64,000 nt of DNA from Histidinibacterium aquaticum (lineage in GTDB: Bacteria > Pseudomonadota > Alphaproteobacteria > Rhodobacterales > Rhodobacteraceae): the NCBI RefSeq assembly GCF_008710275.1, contig NZ_VYQE01000003.1:248001-312000 (forward strand). The letters are read 5' to 3'. Made by a program: the position numbers and the translations under genes. Position 1 is the stretch's first letter, and every line of letters starts with the position of its first letter. Positions 17,960 to 25,865 of the stretch are shown piece by piece. Under the pieces are notes generated by a model. It saw only the letters and a program-made list of their open reading frames with translations. It had not been told where the DNA came from and searched no databases.

Positions 17960-18556
17960 ATGCCGAAAGAGAAAAAGTACCACCACGGCGACCTGAAACC
18001 GGCGCTGGTGGAGGCCGGGATCGCGATACTCGAGGAGGAGGGCCTCGACCGGCTCTCGCTGCGCGCCATCGCGGGCCGGGTCGGGGTGAGCCATACCGCC
18101 CCGCGCAACCACTTCGCGAACCTCCGCGCCCTGCTCACCGCCATCGGCACCGAGGGCTTCCGCCGGCACGCCGCCGCCATGCGCGAGGGGCTGACCGAAA
18201 CCTCCCCCGGCCCGGAGCGGCTGCAGGCGGCGACCGAGGGCTACATCCGCTTCGCGCGCCGCCATCCGGCGCTCTTCGAGCTGATGTTTTCCAAGCACTA
18301 CTGCGACTTCGACGATCCGGACCTTCTCGCCGCCGCCCGCCGGAGCTACGCGGTGCTCGAGGAGATCTCGCGGGGCCTCGATTGGCCCGGCGCGGAGGGG
18401 CCCGACCGGCAGCTCAGGACCGAGACCATGCTCTGGTCGCTCGTGCACGGCTACGCCCTGCTCGCCCTCAACGGCCAGATCCGGGAGGGCGAGGAGCGCG
18501 GGCGCATGCCCTGGATTACCGAGGTCGTGCCGCGTTTCCGATACGAGGAGGCCTGA
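17960..18556 (+). CDS. TetR/AcrR-family regulator (WHG-type C-terminus)
   Basis: A 198-residue regulator with an N-terminal HTH (HGDLKPALVEAGIAILEEEG, then LSLRAIAGRVGVSHTAPRNHFANLRALLTAI). The C-terminal ligand domain matches the WHG-type TetR subfamily (FARRHPALFELMFSKHY ... LWSLVHGYALLALNGQI). It is divergent from the ABA4-like/7-TM pair with direct repeats in between, so it probably represses that pair and itself. The inducer is unknown. The ATG at 17960 gives the classic MPKEKKYHHGDLK start; longer upstream frames are unlikely because they would cover the promoter. Confidence 0.85.
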   Translation: MPKEKKYHHGDLKPALVEAGIAILEEEGLDRLSLRAIAGRVGVSHTAPRNHFANLRALLTAIGTEGFRRHAAAMREGLTETSPGPERLQAATEGYIRFARRHPALFELMFSKHYCDFDDPDLLAAARRSYAVLEEISRGLDWPGAEGPDRQLRTETMLWSLVHGYALLALNGQIREGEERGRMPWITEVVPRFRYEEA

Positions 18557-18565
18557 CGGCCCGCC

Positions 18566-19669
18566 TCAGAGCAGCCCGCGCCCGGCGAGGTTCCGCATCA
18601 GGCCGCCCGCGCCCAGCGTCCAGGGCGGGCACTCCGTCGCCGGGCCCACGGTGTTCACGAGGCGCCCCAGCCCTTCGGCAGCGATCTCCACCCGGTCGCC
18701 GGGCTTGTGGGTGAAGCCCTGCCCCGGCGCGTCGCGATCCTCCACCGGCGAGAAGAGCGTGCCGAGATAGAGCATCAGCCCGTCGGGATACTGGTGATGC
18801 GGCCCGATGGCCTGGGCGACGAGGTCCTCCGGGTCGCGGCTGATCTCGCTCATCGAGGACCGACCGGTCAGCACAAAGCCGTCCGCGCCCTCGACCCGCA
18901 GGACGATCTCGGCGCGGCGCACGTCCTCCATGCCGAAGCCCTCGTCGAAGAGCCGCACCATCGGCCCGATGGCCGCGGAGGCGTTGTTGTCCTTGGCCTT
19001 GCCCAGCAGCAGCGCCGAGCGTCCCTCCACGTCACGCAGGTTCACGTCGTTGCCCAGCGTCGCGCCGCGCGGCACGCCCCGGCTGTCCACGGCGAGCACG
19101 ATCTCCGGCTCGGGGTTGTTCCAGTCCGAGGCCGGGTGAATGCCCACCTCGGCCCCCGAGCCCACGGCGGCCATGGGCGGGCACTTGGTGAAGACCTCGG
19201 CGTCCGGGCCGATGCCGACCTCCAGGTACTGCGACCAGAGCCCCTCGGCCTGCAGCGCTGCCTTGGCCTGCGCCGCCTTCTCGGACCCCGGCACGAGATC
19301 GCGGAGCCGCTGGCCCACGGCGTCCGCGATGCGGGCGCGCACCGCCTCGGCGGCAGCGGAATCGCCGCCCGCGCGTTCCTCGATGACCCGCTCGATCATC
19401 GAGCGGGCGAAGGTCACGCCGCAGGCCTTCACCGCCTGCAGGTCACAGGGGGCGAGCAGCACCTCCGGCTCCGCCACCTCCCGCCCCCGGGCCGCGCGCA
19501 GCCAGTCGGCGACGTCCTCACGTTCCAGCAGGTCGCGCATCGTGGGCACCGCGCGGCAGGTCACGTCCGACAGGACACCTCCGGTCCAGCGGACGACGAG
19601 CGGGCCCTCCGGCCCCTCGATCCGCCCGGCGTAGAGCCCCTCCGGATCGAGTCCCTCGAACAATGTCAT
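18566..19669 (-). CDS. Fumarylacetoacetate hydrolase-family enzyme, probable 2-keto-3-deoxy sugar-acid dehydratase
   Basis: A 367-residue FAH-fold protein. The C-terminal catalytic part shows metal-site motifs (WNNPEPEIVLAV, GNDVNLRDVEG, LLGKAKDNNAS). The region EVFTKCPPMAAVGSGAEVGIHP resembles 2-keto-3-deoxy-D-arabonate dehydratases of the xylose/arabinose Weimberg pathway (XylX-like). The reaction would be removal of water from a 2-keto-3-deoxy aldonate to give a semialdehyde; other FAH-family hydrolases remain possible. The start at 19669 yields MTLFEGLDPEG. The gene is convergent with tetR (9-nt gap), and a hairpin element lies 65 nt upstream of its ATG. Confidence 0.7.
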   Translation of the reverse strand: MTLFEGLDPEGLYAGRIEGPEGPLVVRWTGGVLSDVTCRAVPTMRDLLEREDVADWLRAARGREVAEPEVLLAPCDLQAVKACGVTFARSMIERVIEERAGGDSAAAEAVRARIADAVGQRLRDLVPGSEKAAQAKAALQAEGLWSQYLEVGIGPDAEVFTKCPPMAAVGSGAEVGIHPASDWNNPEPEIVLAVDSRGVPRGATLGNDVNLRDVEGRSALLLGKAKDNNASAAIGPMVRLFDEGFGMEDVRRAEIVLRVEGADGFVLTGRSSMSEISRDPEDLVAQAIGPHHQYPDGLMLYLGTLFSPVEDRDAPGQGFTHKPGDRVEIAAEGLGRLVNTVGPATECPPWTLGAGGLMRNLAGRGLL

Positions 19670-19733
19670 GGCGTCCCTCCCTTGAACCGTCCGGCCAGCA
19701 TGCCCGGCGCGGCCGGAGCCGCAATCCCCCTCG

Positions 19734-19799
19734 CTCTTCTGGGCCGAAATATCCCGGGGTGAATGGCGCCCGGCGGGCGCCAGAGGGGCAGCGCCCCTC
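19734..19799 (-). repeat. Hairpin-array element, copy 3
   Basis: On the minus strand: GAGGGGC/GCCCCTC with loop GCT (19799-19783), TGGCGCCC/GGGCGCCA with loop GCC (19782-19764), TTCA, then the tail CCCCGGGATATTTC + GG + CCCAGAAGAG (19759-19734). The second stem differs from those in copies 1, 2 and 4 but is a perfect 8-bp hairpin with a 3-nt loop. It lies in the divergent gap between the FAH-family gene and rimO. A further imperfect GC hairpin (GCCCC...GGGGC) follows at about 19803-19821. Confidence 0.88.
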
Positions 19800-19831
19800 C
19801 TGCCCCGGCCGGCCGCGGGGCGATCCATTCC

Positions 19832-19879
19832 GATATTTGTATTTATATCAGCGCGTTATATCCCCGTCCAAATTTGGAC
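19832..19879. promoter_or_regulatory. AT-rich palindromic region upstream of rimO
   Basis: This 48-bp AT-rich stretch contains an inverted repeat GATAT/ATATC (19832-19849), a second TATATC-like site near 19857-19862, and a perfect 14-nt palindrome GTCCAAATTTGGAC (19866-19879). The palindrome is 52 nt upstream of the rimO ATG. It looks like a promoter with a dimeric regulator site. I cannot name the regulator. Confidence 0.45.
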
Positions 19880-19931
19880 GCCCGAGTCGCACCCCCTTCC
19901 CCAAGGCGCCGAAAGTCCCTATGTGGCGCCC

Positions 19932-21305
19932 ATGTCGCTGAACCCGCCCGACCTCCGCCCCGATCTCTCGCGCCCCCGCCTCGCGGAAGAGCGCCGTCCC
20001 GGCCAGCCGACGATCGGCATGGTCTCCCTCGGCTGCCCCAAGGCGCTGGTCGACAGCGAGCGCATCCTGACCCGCCTCCGGGCCGAGGGCTACGCCATCT
20101 CGCCCAACTACCAGGGCGCCGAGGCGGTCATCGTGAACACCTGCGGGTTCCTCGACAGCGCCAAGGCCGAGAGCCTCGAGGCGATCGGAGAGGCTCTGGA
20201 GTCGAACGGCCGTGTCATCGTCACCGGCTGCCTCGGGGCGGAGCCCGAGTACATCACCGGCGCGCATCCCAAGGTCCTCGCGGTGACAGGACCGCACCAG
20301 TACGAGCAGGTGCTCGACGCGGTGCACTCCGCGGTTCCGCCCGCCCCAGACCCCTTCGTCGACCTGCTGCCCGCTTCCGGCGTGAAGCTCACGCCGCGGC
20401 ACTACAGCTACCTCAAGATCTCCGAGGGCTGTAACCACCGCTGCAAGTTCTGCGTGATCCCCGACATGCGCGGCCGCCTGGTCAGCCGTCCGGCCCATGC
20501 CGTGATCCGCGAGGCCGAGAAGCTGGTCGAGAGCGGCGTGAAAGAGCTGCTGGTCATCAGCCAGGACACCTCCGCCTACGGTGCCGACATCAGGTTCGCC
20601 GAGGAGCGGGGCCACCGCGCCCATATCGACGACCTCGCCCGCGACCTGGGGAGCCTCGGAGCCTGGGTGCGGCTGCACTACGTCTATCCCTACCCCCGCG
20701 TGCGCAACCTGATCCCGTTGATGGCCGAGGGGCTGGTGCTGCCCTACCTCGACATCCCCTTCCAGCACGCCCATCCGGACACGCTGAAGCGCATGGCTCG
20801 GCCCAGCGCGCAGACCGAGACGCTGACCGAGATCGCCGCCTGGCGCGAGATCTGCCCCGAGATCGCCCTGCGCTCCACCTTCATCGTGGGCTACCCCGGC
20901 GAGACCGAGGCGGAGTTCGACTACCTTCTCGACTGGCTCGACGAGGCCCAGCTCGACCGGGTCGGCTGCTTCAAGTACGAGGATGTCGAGGGTGCGCGGT
21001 CGAATGCCCTGCCCGATCACGTCCCCGAAGCGGTCAAGCAGGACCGTTGGAAGCGCTTCATGGAAAAGGCTCAGGCGATCTCGGAGAAGAAGCTCGCCGC
21101 CAAGGTCGGCACCCTGCAGGAGGTCCTCGTCGACGACATCGACGCCGACGGCATCGCCACCTGCCGCACCAAGGCCGACGCGCCCGAGATCGACGGCTGC
21201 CTCTTCATCGACGAGGGGACCAAGGGTCTCTCCGTCGGCGACCTGGTGACGGTCGAGGTGGACGAGGCCGGCGAGTACGACCTCTGGGGCCGCCTGCCGG
21301 GCTAG
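19932..21305 (+). CDS. rimO: Ribosomal protein S12 methylthiotransferase RimO
   Basis: A 457-residue radical-SAM enzyme that methylthiolates the conserved Asp of ribosomal protein S12. Domain order is the N-terminal UPF0004 region ([24 protein letters not shown] cysteines), the radical-SAM core ([13 protein letters not shown] near residue 167) and the C-terminal TRAM domain (about 395-455). [12 protein letters not shown] distinguishes RimO from MiaB. The ATG at 19932 is used; a GTG three codons upstream is possible. Confidence 0.95.
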   Translation: MSLNPPDLRPDLSRPRLAEERRPGQPTIGMVSLGCPKALVDSERILTRLRAEGYAISPNYQGAEAVIVNTCGFLDSAKAESLEAIGEALESNGRVIVTGCLGAEPEYITGAHPKVLAVTGPHQYEQVLDAVHSAVPPAPDPFVDLLPASGVKLTPRHYSYLKISEGCNHRCKFCVIPDMRGRLVSRPAHAVIREAEKLVESGVKELLVISQDTSAYGADIRFAEERGHRAHIDDLARDLGSLGAWVRLHYVYPYPRVRNLIPLMAEGLVLPYLDIPFQHAHPDTLKRMARPSAQTETLTEIAAWREICPEIALRSTFIVGYPGETEAEFDYLLDWLDEAQLDRVGCFKYEDVEGARSNALPDHVPEAVKQDRWKRFMEKAQAISEKKLAAKVGTLQEVLVDDIDADGIATCRTKADAPEIDGCLFIDEGTKGLSVGDLVTVEVDEAGEYDLWGRLPG

Positions 21306-21306
21306 G

Positions 21307-21573
21307 TCAGGCCGGCTCGGCCTCTTTCGGAAGTCCCGCGAAGTAGGCGCGTCCGCGGCAGTAGGCCGGCGGCTGGTCCGCGTGGTCGTGCGTCTCCAGC
21401 CATTTGCCGCAGGCCTCGGCCTGGGTGCAGGCGGTGCAGGAAAGGACCGCGCCGCGCCAGCGTTCGGCGCCCGTGGGGCTGGAGATCATCGAGCGGGACG
21501 GGTCGCGGCCGAGGGCCGAGGCCATGCGGGTGGTGAGGTCGGCGTGGCGGGAGATGGTCTTGAGACCGAACAT
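21307..21573 (-). CDS. DUF6455-family protein
   Basis: An 88-residue protein with a pattern of C-T-A-C, C-x-x-WL and P-x-x-C motifs (SCTACTQAEACGKWLETHDH ... PAYCRG), typical of small Rhodobacterales DUF6455 proteins. The four cysteines might bind metal; the function is unknown. The start at 21573 has GGAGGA upstream. It ends one base from the rimO stop, on the opposite strand. Confidence 0.7.
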   Translation of the reverse strand: MFGLKTISRHADLTTRMASALGRDPSRSMISSPTGAERWRGAVLSCTACTQAEACGKWLETHDHADQPPAYCRGRAYFAGLPKEAEPA

Positions 21574-21639
21574 CGGGGCGTCCTCCGGAGCTGTTTCGCC
21601 TCTCCTGCCCCGGAGCGTGCCGCCGCGCCTTGATGTGGC

Positions 21640-22101
21640 TCAAAGGGCCGCGACGAGGAGCATTGCGAGGCCGACCACGGCGATGGTCATCTGCGGCGGG
21701 CGGAGACGCGCGAAGTAGAGCGGGACCTCTCCGCGCTCGGCCGCCCTCGGCTCGAAGATGCCCATGGCCGCGATCGCGACGAGGACGATGAGCAGGCCGA
21801 GGGCCGGCGGCAGCACGAGGGCCACGAGCCCGCCGAAGAAGAGCGCGAGCATGACGGCGATCTGCCGTGGCTTCGGCCCGCCCTCGGTGCGGAAACTTAG
21901 CCCCCGGCGCACCCCGGCGAAGAAGCACAGCAGCGCCGCGCCGACGATCTGTCCCGCGAAGATGGCGATGATCGCCCAGGGCGCCGGCGTCAGCCAGGCC
22001 ACCAGCGCGAGAGCGGGGAAAAGGAGGACGGGCCCGTACCCCAGCAGGAGCCCGTCGAGCGGTACCGAACGCCGCTCCTCGACCGATATCTCGCGGCTCA
22101 T
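21640..22101 (-). CDS. DUF3429-family membrane protein
   Basis: A 153-residue protein with about five TM helices. Recognisable DUF3429 features are the early LLLGYGPVLLFPALALVAW, WAIIAIFAGQIVGAALLCFFAGVRRGLSF and a C-terminal FARLRPPQM. Function unknown. Its ATG overlaps the stop of msrB (ATGA at 22101-22098), so both come from one message. A link to periplasmic methionine-sulfoxide repair is possible but not shown. Confidence 0.75.
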   Translation of the reverse strand: MSREISVEERRSVPLDGLLLGYGPVLLFPALALVAWLTPAPWAIIAIFAGQIVGAALLCFFAGVRRGLSFRTEGGPKPRQIAVMLALFFGGLVALVLPPALGLLIVLVAIAAMGIFEPRAAERGEVPLYFARLRPPQMTIAVVGLAMLLVAAL

Positions 22102-22595
22102 GCCTCGGCCGGGCGGAAGTCCAGCGCGACGCCGTTGAGGCAGTGGCGCTTGCCCGTGGGCTCCGGTCCGTCGTCGAAGATGTGGCCCAAGTGACCGCCG
22201 CAGCGGTCGCAATGGACCTCGGTACGGGGATAGACGAGCTTGTAGTCGGTCTTGGTCGCCACCGCGTTCTCGAGCGGCGCGTAAAAGCTGGGCCAGCCGG
22301 TGCCGGACTCGAATTTCGTCTCGGAGGAATAGACGTCCTGGCCGCAGCCGCCGCAGGTGTAGATACCGGTGCGGCTCTCCTCGAGCAGCGGGCTGGAATA
22401 GGGCTCTTCAGTAGCTTCCTGACGGAGCACGGCGAATTCCTGATCGGTCAGGCGCTCGCGCCATTCCTCTTCGCTGAGGCTGACCTCGAAGCTTTCCTGG
22501 GATTCGGCCGTGCTGCCACGAAGCGCGGCATATCCGCCGACGGCTGCCACGGCGATCGCGGCGCCGCCTGCGAGGAAGGATCGGCGATGGGTCAT
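22098..22595 (-). CDS. msrB: Peptide-methionine (R)-S-oxide reductase with Tat signal
   Basis: A 165-residue MsrB. The zinc cysteines occur as CGGC and CDRC, the core motif as FESGTGWPSFY and the catalytic Cys in RHCLNGVALDF. The N-terminus THRRSFLAGGAAIAVAAVGG is a twin-arginine signal, so the enzyme is probably exported folded to the periplasm, unlike the usual cytoplasmic MsrB. The start at 22595 is chosen because GGGAGA lies 6 nt upstream; the ATG seven codons earlier lacks an RBS. It is coupled to the DUF3429 gene. Confidence 0.88.
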   Translation of the reverse strand: MTHRRSFLAGGAAIAVAAVGGYAALRGSTAESQESFEVSLSEEEWRERLTDQEFAVLRQEATEEPYSSPLLEESRTGIYTCGGCGQDVYSSETKFESGTGWPSFYAPLENAVATKTDYKLVYPRTEVHCDRCGGHLGHIFDDGPEPTGKRHCLNGVALDFRPAEA

Positions 22596-22716
22596 GTCTG
22601 TCTCCCGGTCTGTCATTTAAGGAACGTAGGGAGCCCCGGGCCGGGTTGCGCCGCTCACGCGGATGTCACCCTGCGTCACCTCGCCGGTCGCCGGTCCGCG
22701 CTCCATCTAGGGCGGC

Positions 22717-23106
22717 ATGACGGAAGACACACGCGTTCTCTACAACGGCGACTGCCCGGTCTGCTCCTTTGAGATCGACCGCTATGCCGACTATTCGCGC
22801 CGGCGGGGCCTGCCGATCCGCTTCGACGACCTGAACGGGCCCGAACTGGCGGAGTGGGGTCTGACCGACGACGAAGCAGCCCGGCGACTCTACGTCCTGC
22901 ACGAGGGCGAGCTGCATGGCGGTCTCGACGGGTTTCTCGTGCTCTGGCGGCAGATGCCGCGGATGCGCTGGCTGGCGCGCGTCGCGGGACTTCCGGTGAT
23001 CCGCCCGGCGGCCTCCGCAGTCTACGAGAAGGTCCTCGCACCGGTGCTCTACCGGCGGCATCTCGCGCGCCGGAGACGGGCGGTTGGTGGACCGGAAGCC
23101 GAGTGA
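22717..23106 (+). CDS. DCC-family thiol-disulfide oxidoreductase-like protein (DUF393)
   Basis: A 129-residue protein starting with the family hallmark YNGDCPVCSFEIDRYADYSRR, which carries a CxxC pair, and having the typical LDGFLVLWRQMP. The family is thioredoxin-fold-like and proposed to be redox-active; substrates are unknown. It is divergent from msrB, which would fit thiol redox work, though nothing in the sequence proves a link. Confidence 0.82.
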   Translation: MTEDTRVLYNGDCPVCSFEIDRYADYSRRRGLPIRFDDLNGPELAEWGLTDDEAARRLYVLHEGELHGGLDGFLVLWRQMPRMRWLARVAGLPVIRPAASAVYEKVLAPVLYRRHLARRRRAVGGPEAE

Positions 23107-23232
23107 GGGCTGTCTCCAAGGAGACACCGACCGTGCCTGCGAGGCTGCGAATGCCGGTAAATTGACCCGGATCAACACAGGGTTTCGCAGCGTTGTTCTT
23201 TCTTTCGGCCCGACTGCGCGTACTCTATCCAC

Positions 23233-23904
23233 ATGACCGGTTCCTACAGCGACGCATACCCTACATTTACCCGCGCCGAGCGGATCGCCGATGGCGTGAT
23301 GCATTTCCTCGGCATGGCGCTGGCCATCACCGGCGCGGTGCTCCTCATCGTGCTCTCGGCGGGTCACCGGCCCGGGCTTACCGTGGCCGCGGTCGCGGTC
23401 TACGGCGGTGCGATGATCCTGAGCTTCGTTGTCTCGGCCTGCTACCACATGACCCCGTGGGAGCGCGCGAGGCCGATGCTGCGGCGCATGGATCACGCGG
23501 CGATCTACCTCAAGATCGCGGGCACCTACACGCCGCTCGTCGCCCTGATCGGCACGGCTTTCGGCTGGATCGTGCTGGCCGTGGTCTGGGCGCTCGCCAT
23601 GATGGGCGCCGTGCTGCGCCTCTTCGTCTCGCGCGCGCCCGGGCGATTCAACACGCTTCTCTACCTCGCGCTGGGGTGGTTCAGCCTGGCGCTCATCTGG
23701 CCCCTGGCCCAGCGGCTTCCGGCCGGGGGGACCGCGCTGATCGTGGTCGGCGGGCTCCTCTATTCGGCCGGGACGATCTTCTTCTCCTGGGAGAAACTGC
23801 GCTTCCAGAACGCGATCTGGCATGGCTTCGTGCTTGCGGCCTCGGGCTGCTTCTTCGCCGCCATCGCCTGGGGCGTGACGCTGCAGGTGCCGGGGCCGCT
23901 CTAG
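23233..23904 (+). CDS. Hemolysin III family (PAQR-like) membrane protein
   Basis: A 223-residue seven-helix protein of the HlyIII/YqfA family. It shows ERIADGVMHFLG, SACYHMTPWERARPMLRRMDHAAIYLKIAGTYTPL and the C-terminal WHGFVLAASGCFFAAI with the three conserved His/Asp metal-site residues of the PAQR superfamily. The biological role in bacteria is unsettled; membrane-lipid homeostasis is a common proposal. Its TAG stop shares CTAG (23901-23904) with the opposite peptidase gene. Confidence 0.88.
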   Translation: MTGSYSDAYPTFTRAERIADGVMHFLGMALAITGAVLLIVLSAGHRPGLTVAAVAVYGGAMILSFVVSACYHMTPWERARPMLRRMDHAAIYLKIAGTYTPLVALIGTAFGWIVLAVVWALAMMGAVLRLFVSRAPGRFNTLLYLALGWFSLALIWPLAQRLPAGGTALIVVGGLLYSAGTIFFSWEKLRFQNAIWHGFVLAASGCFFAAIAWGVTLQVPGPL

Positions 23905-24641
23905 CGGCGCAGCTGCGCGGCGGTCGACCTGACGATCGCCACACGCTCCTGGTTCGGCGGGTGGGTCGAAAGGAAGACGGCGCTCGGATCCGGAATCCGG
24001 AAGAAGAAGTCGGCCCCGCGCACGGGATCGTAGCCCGCGCGGGCCGTGATGATCGTGCCGAGGCGGTCGGCCTCCAGCTCGAAGTCGCGGGAGTAGCTCC
24101 GCGCGCCCACAACGGCGCCGATCTCCTGCGCGGCACGCACTTCTTCGGGCGTGCGCGCCCCGAGCGCCCCCGCGAGCTGGCCAAAGACGACGGCCCCCGC
24201 CGTGGCATTGCGCTGCTGGCGGGCGAGATGACCCTCGATGTGGTGCGCCGCCTCGTGGCTGAGGACGAAGGCCAGTTCATCGGCATTCCGCGCGTCGGCG
24301 ATGAGCGCGAGGGTGAAGGCGACGATGGGCCGTCCGCGCTGGTCGACGGTCTGGAAGGCGTTGGCGGGCAGGCCCGGACGGTCGTCCACCACGATCTGGA
24401 AATCGCAGTTGAACTGCGGCGCGCGTTCGCGGCACTCGGCCTCGGCGGCCGGTTCGACCCGCTCGACCACGCTGATGAAGGTGCGTGCGGCGGTGCGGGC
24501 GTCGAGCGCCTGGCCTACGGCCGCGACCGGGTTGATCTTCTCGCCAGGGCTCGTCGTGGTCACACCGTCCGGTGGCGGCGCGGCACAGCCGGCGAGCCCG
24601 GCGGCGACGAGAACGGAAAGAGCGGCGGATCTGAGGCCCAT
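23901..24641 (-). CDS. M48-family metallopeptidase lipoprotein
   Basis: A 246-residue protein with a lipoprotein signal (LVAAGLAGCAAP, lipobox LAGC) and an M48 peptidase domain. The zinc motif is HEAAHH within FVLSHEAAHHIEGH, and the third ligand Glu is in ELEADRLG. It is probably periplasmic and resembles small BepA/LoiP-type quality-control proteases without the TPR region. It ends convergently with the hemolysin III gene. Confidence 0.87.
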   Translation of the reverse strand: MGLRSAALSVLVAAGLAGCAAPPPDGVTTTSPGEKINPVAAVGQALDARTAARTFISVVERVEPAAEAECRERAPQFNCDFQIVVDDRPGLPANAFQTVDQRGRPIVAFTLALIADARNADELAFVLSHEAAHHIEGHLARQQRNATAGAVVFGQLAGALGARTPEEVRAAQEIGAVVGARSYSRDFELEADRLGTIITARAGYDPVRGADFFFRIPDPSAVFLSTHPPNQERVAIVRSTAAQLRR

Positions 24642-24774
24642 GGACGGCTCCGGAAACGGGGTTTCCCTTCTCCTAGCATGTGGCGCGGGCGCTTCCAGCC
24701 CGCCGGACGCCGGCTCACGGGATCGGCAGCGCTCCGCCCTTTTCCGTGAGCACGGGGCGGTCTAGGCTCGCCCC

Positions 24775-25014
24775 ATGTTCACCATCGAGCACGATTTCGA
24801 CGCCACCACCGTGACCCTCGTCGACGACGGCGAGGCGCCGCTGAAGGAGGACGTGATCGTCCATGCCTTCGAGGACTGCGTGACGCTGACCCAGTTCGAC
24901 GCCCGGACCGACCGGGACGTGACCATCACGCTCTCGATCGCGCAGGTCCGCGACATGGGAGCGGCGCTGAACCTGCCCGAGGGCGTCTACCGGCTGCGCC
25001 GCGTCAAGGACTGA
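24775..25014 (+). CDS. Small conserved-looking hypothetical protein
   Basis: A 79-residue acidic protein (MFTIEHDFDATTVTLVDDGE ... LPEGVYRLRRVKD). I do not recognise a family. Strongly alternating hydrophobic/charged residues suggest a small beta-rich fold; there is no signal peptide or TM segment. It is considered real because codon use is normal, it fills a 133-bp/78-bp gene gap and yebC follows on the same strand. Confidence 0.6.
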   Translation: MFTIEHDFDATTVTLVDDGEAPLKEDVIVHAFEDCVTLTQFDARTDRDVTITLSIAQVRDMGAALNLPEGVYRLRRVKD

Positions 25015-25092
25015 CCCCGGGCCTGTCGCGCGGCTTGCAGCGGGCCCGTGCCCTGCCCTATATGCCCGGCAATCAGCCAAGACGAGGACACC

Positions 25093-25842
25093 ATGGCCGG
25101 CCATTCCAAGTGGGCGAACATCCAGCACCGCAAGGGGCGTCAGGACGCCGCTCGGTCCAAGCTCTTCTCCAAGCTCGCCAAGGAGATCACGGTCGCCGCG
25201 AAGATGGGCGACCCCGACCCCGACAAGAACCCCCGCCTGCGCCTGGCCGTGAAGGAGGCCAAGTCGAACTCCGTCCCGAAGGACGTGATCGACCGCGCCA
25301 TCAAGAAGGCGCAGGGCGGCGACGCCGAGAATTACGAGGAGATCCGCTACGAGGGCTACGGGCCGAACGGCGTGGCGGTGATTGTCGAGGCGATGACCGA
25401 CAACCGCAACCGCACCGCCTCCACCGTCCGGTCGACCTTCGGCAAGAACGGCGGCAACCTGGGCGAGACCGGCTCGGTCGGCTTCATGTTCGAGCGCAAG
25501 GGCCAGGTGGTCTACCCCGCCGACGTGGGTGATGCCGACGACGTCATGATGGCCGCGATCGAGGCGGGCGCAGAGGATGTCGAATCGGGCGACGACGGAC
25601 ATGTCGTCTGGTGCGCCGACACCGATCTCAACGAGGTCTCGACGCTGCTCGAGGAGCAACTGGGCGAGTCCGAGACGACGAAACTCGTCTGGCGTCCGGT
25701 CAACACGACCGAGCTCGACCTCGAGGGGCTGCAGAAGCTCATGAAGCTTGTCGAAGCGCTCGAGGATGACGACGACGTTCAGTCCGTCACGACGAACTTC
25801 GAGGCGCCGGACGAGGTCATGGAGGCCTACGCCAACGCCTGA
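25093..25842 (+). CDS. yebC: YebC/PmpR-family regulatory protein
   Basis: A 249-residue YebC/PmpR protein with the invariant start [32 protein letters not shown] and the acidic C-terminal domain ([15 protein letters not shown]). Members have been described both as transcription regulators and as translation factors that relieve ribosome stalling. Length is normal. The start at 25093 is fixed by the conserved N-terminus. It is convergent with the end of the chemosensory operon. Confidence 0.94.
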   Translation: MAGHSKWANIQHRKGRQDAARSKLFSKLAKEITVAAKMGDPDPDKNPRLRLAVKEAKSNSVPKDVIDRAIKKAQGGDAENYEEIRYEGYGPNGVAVIVEAMTDNRNRTASTVRSTFGKNGGNLGETGSVGFMFERKGQVVYPADVGDADDVMMAAIEAGAEDVESGDDGHVVWCADTDLNEVSTLLEEQLGESETTKLVWRPVNTTELDLEGLQKLMKLVEALEDDDDVQSVTTNFEAPDEVMEAYANA

Positions 25843-25865
25843 GCCGCGGCGGCCAGGGGACGAGG

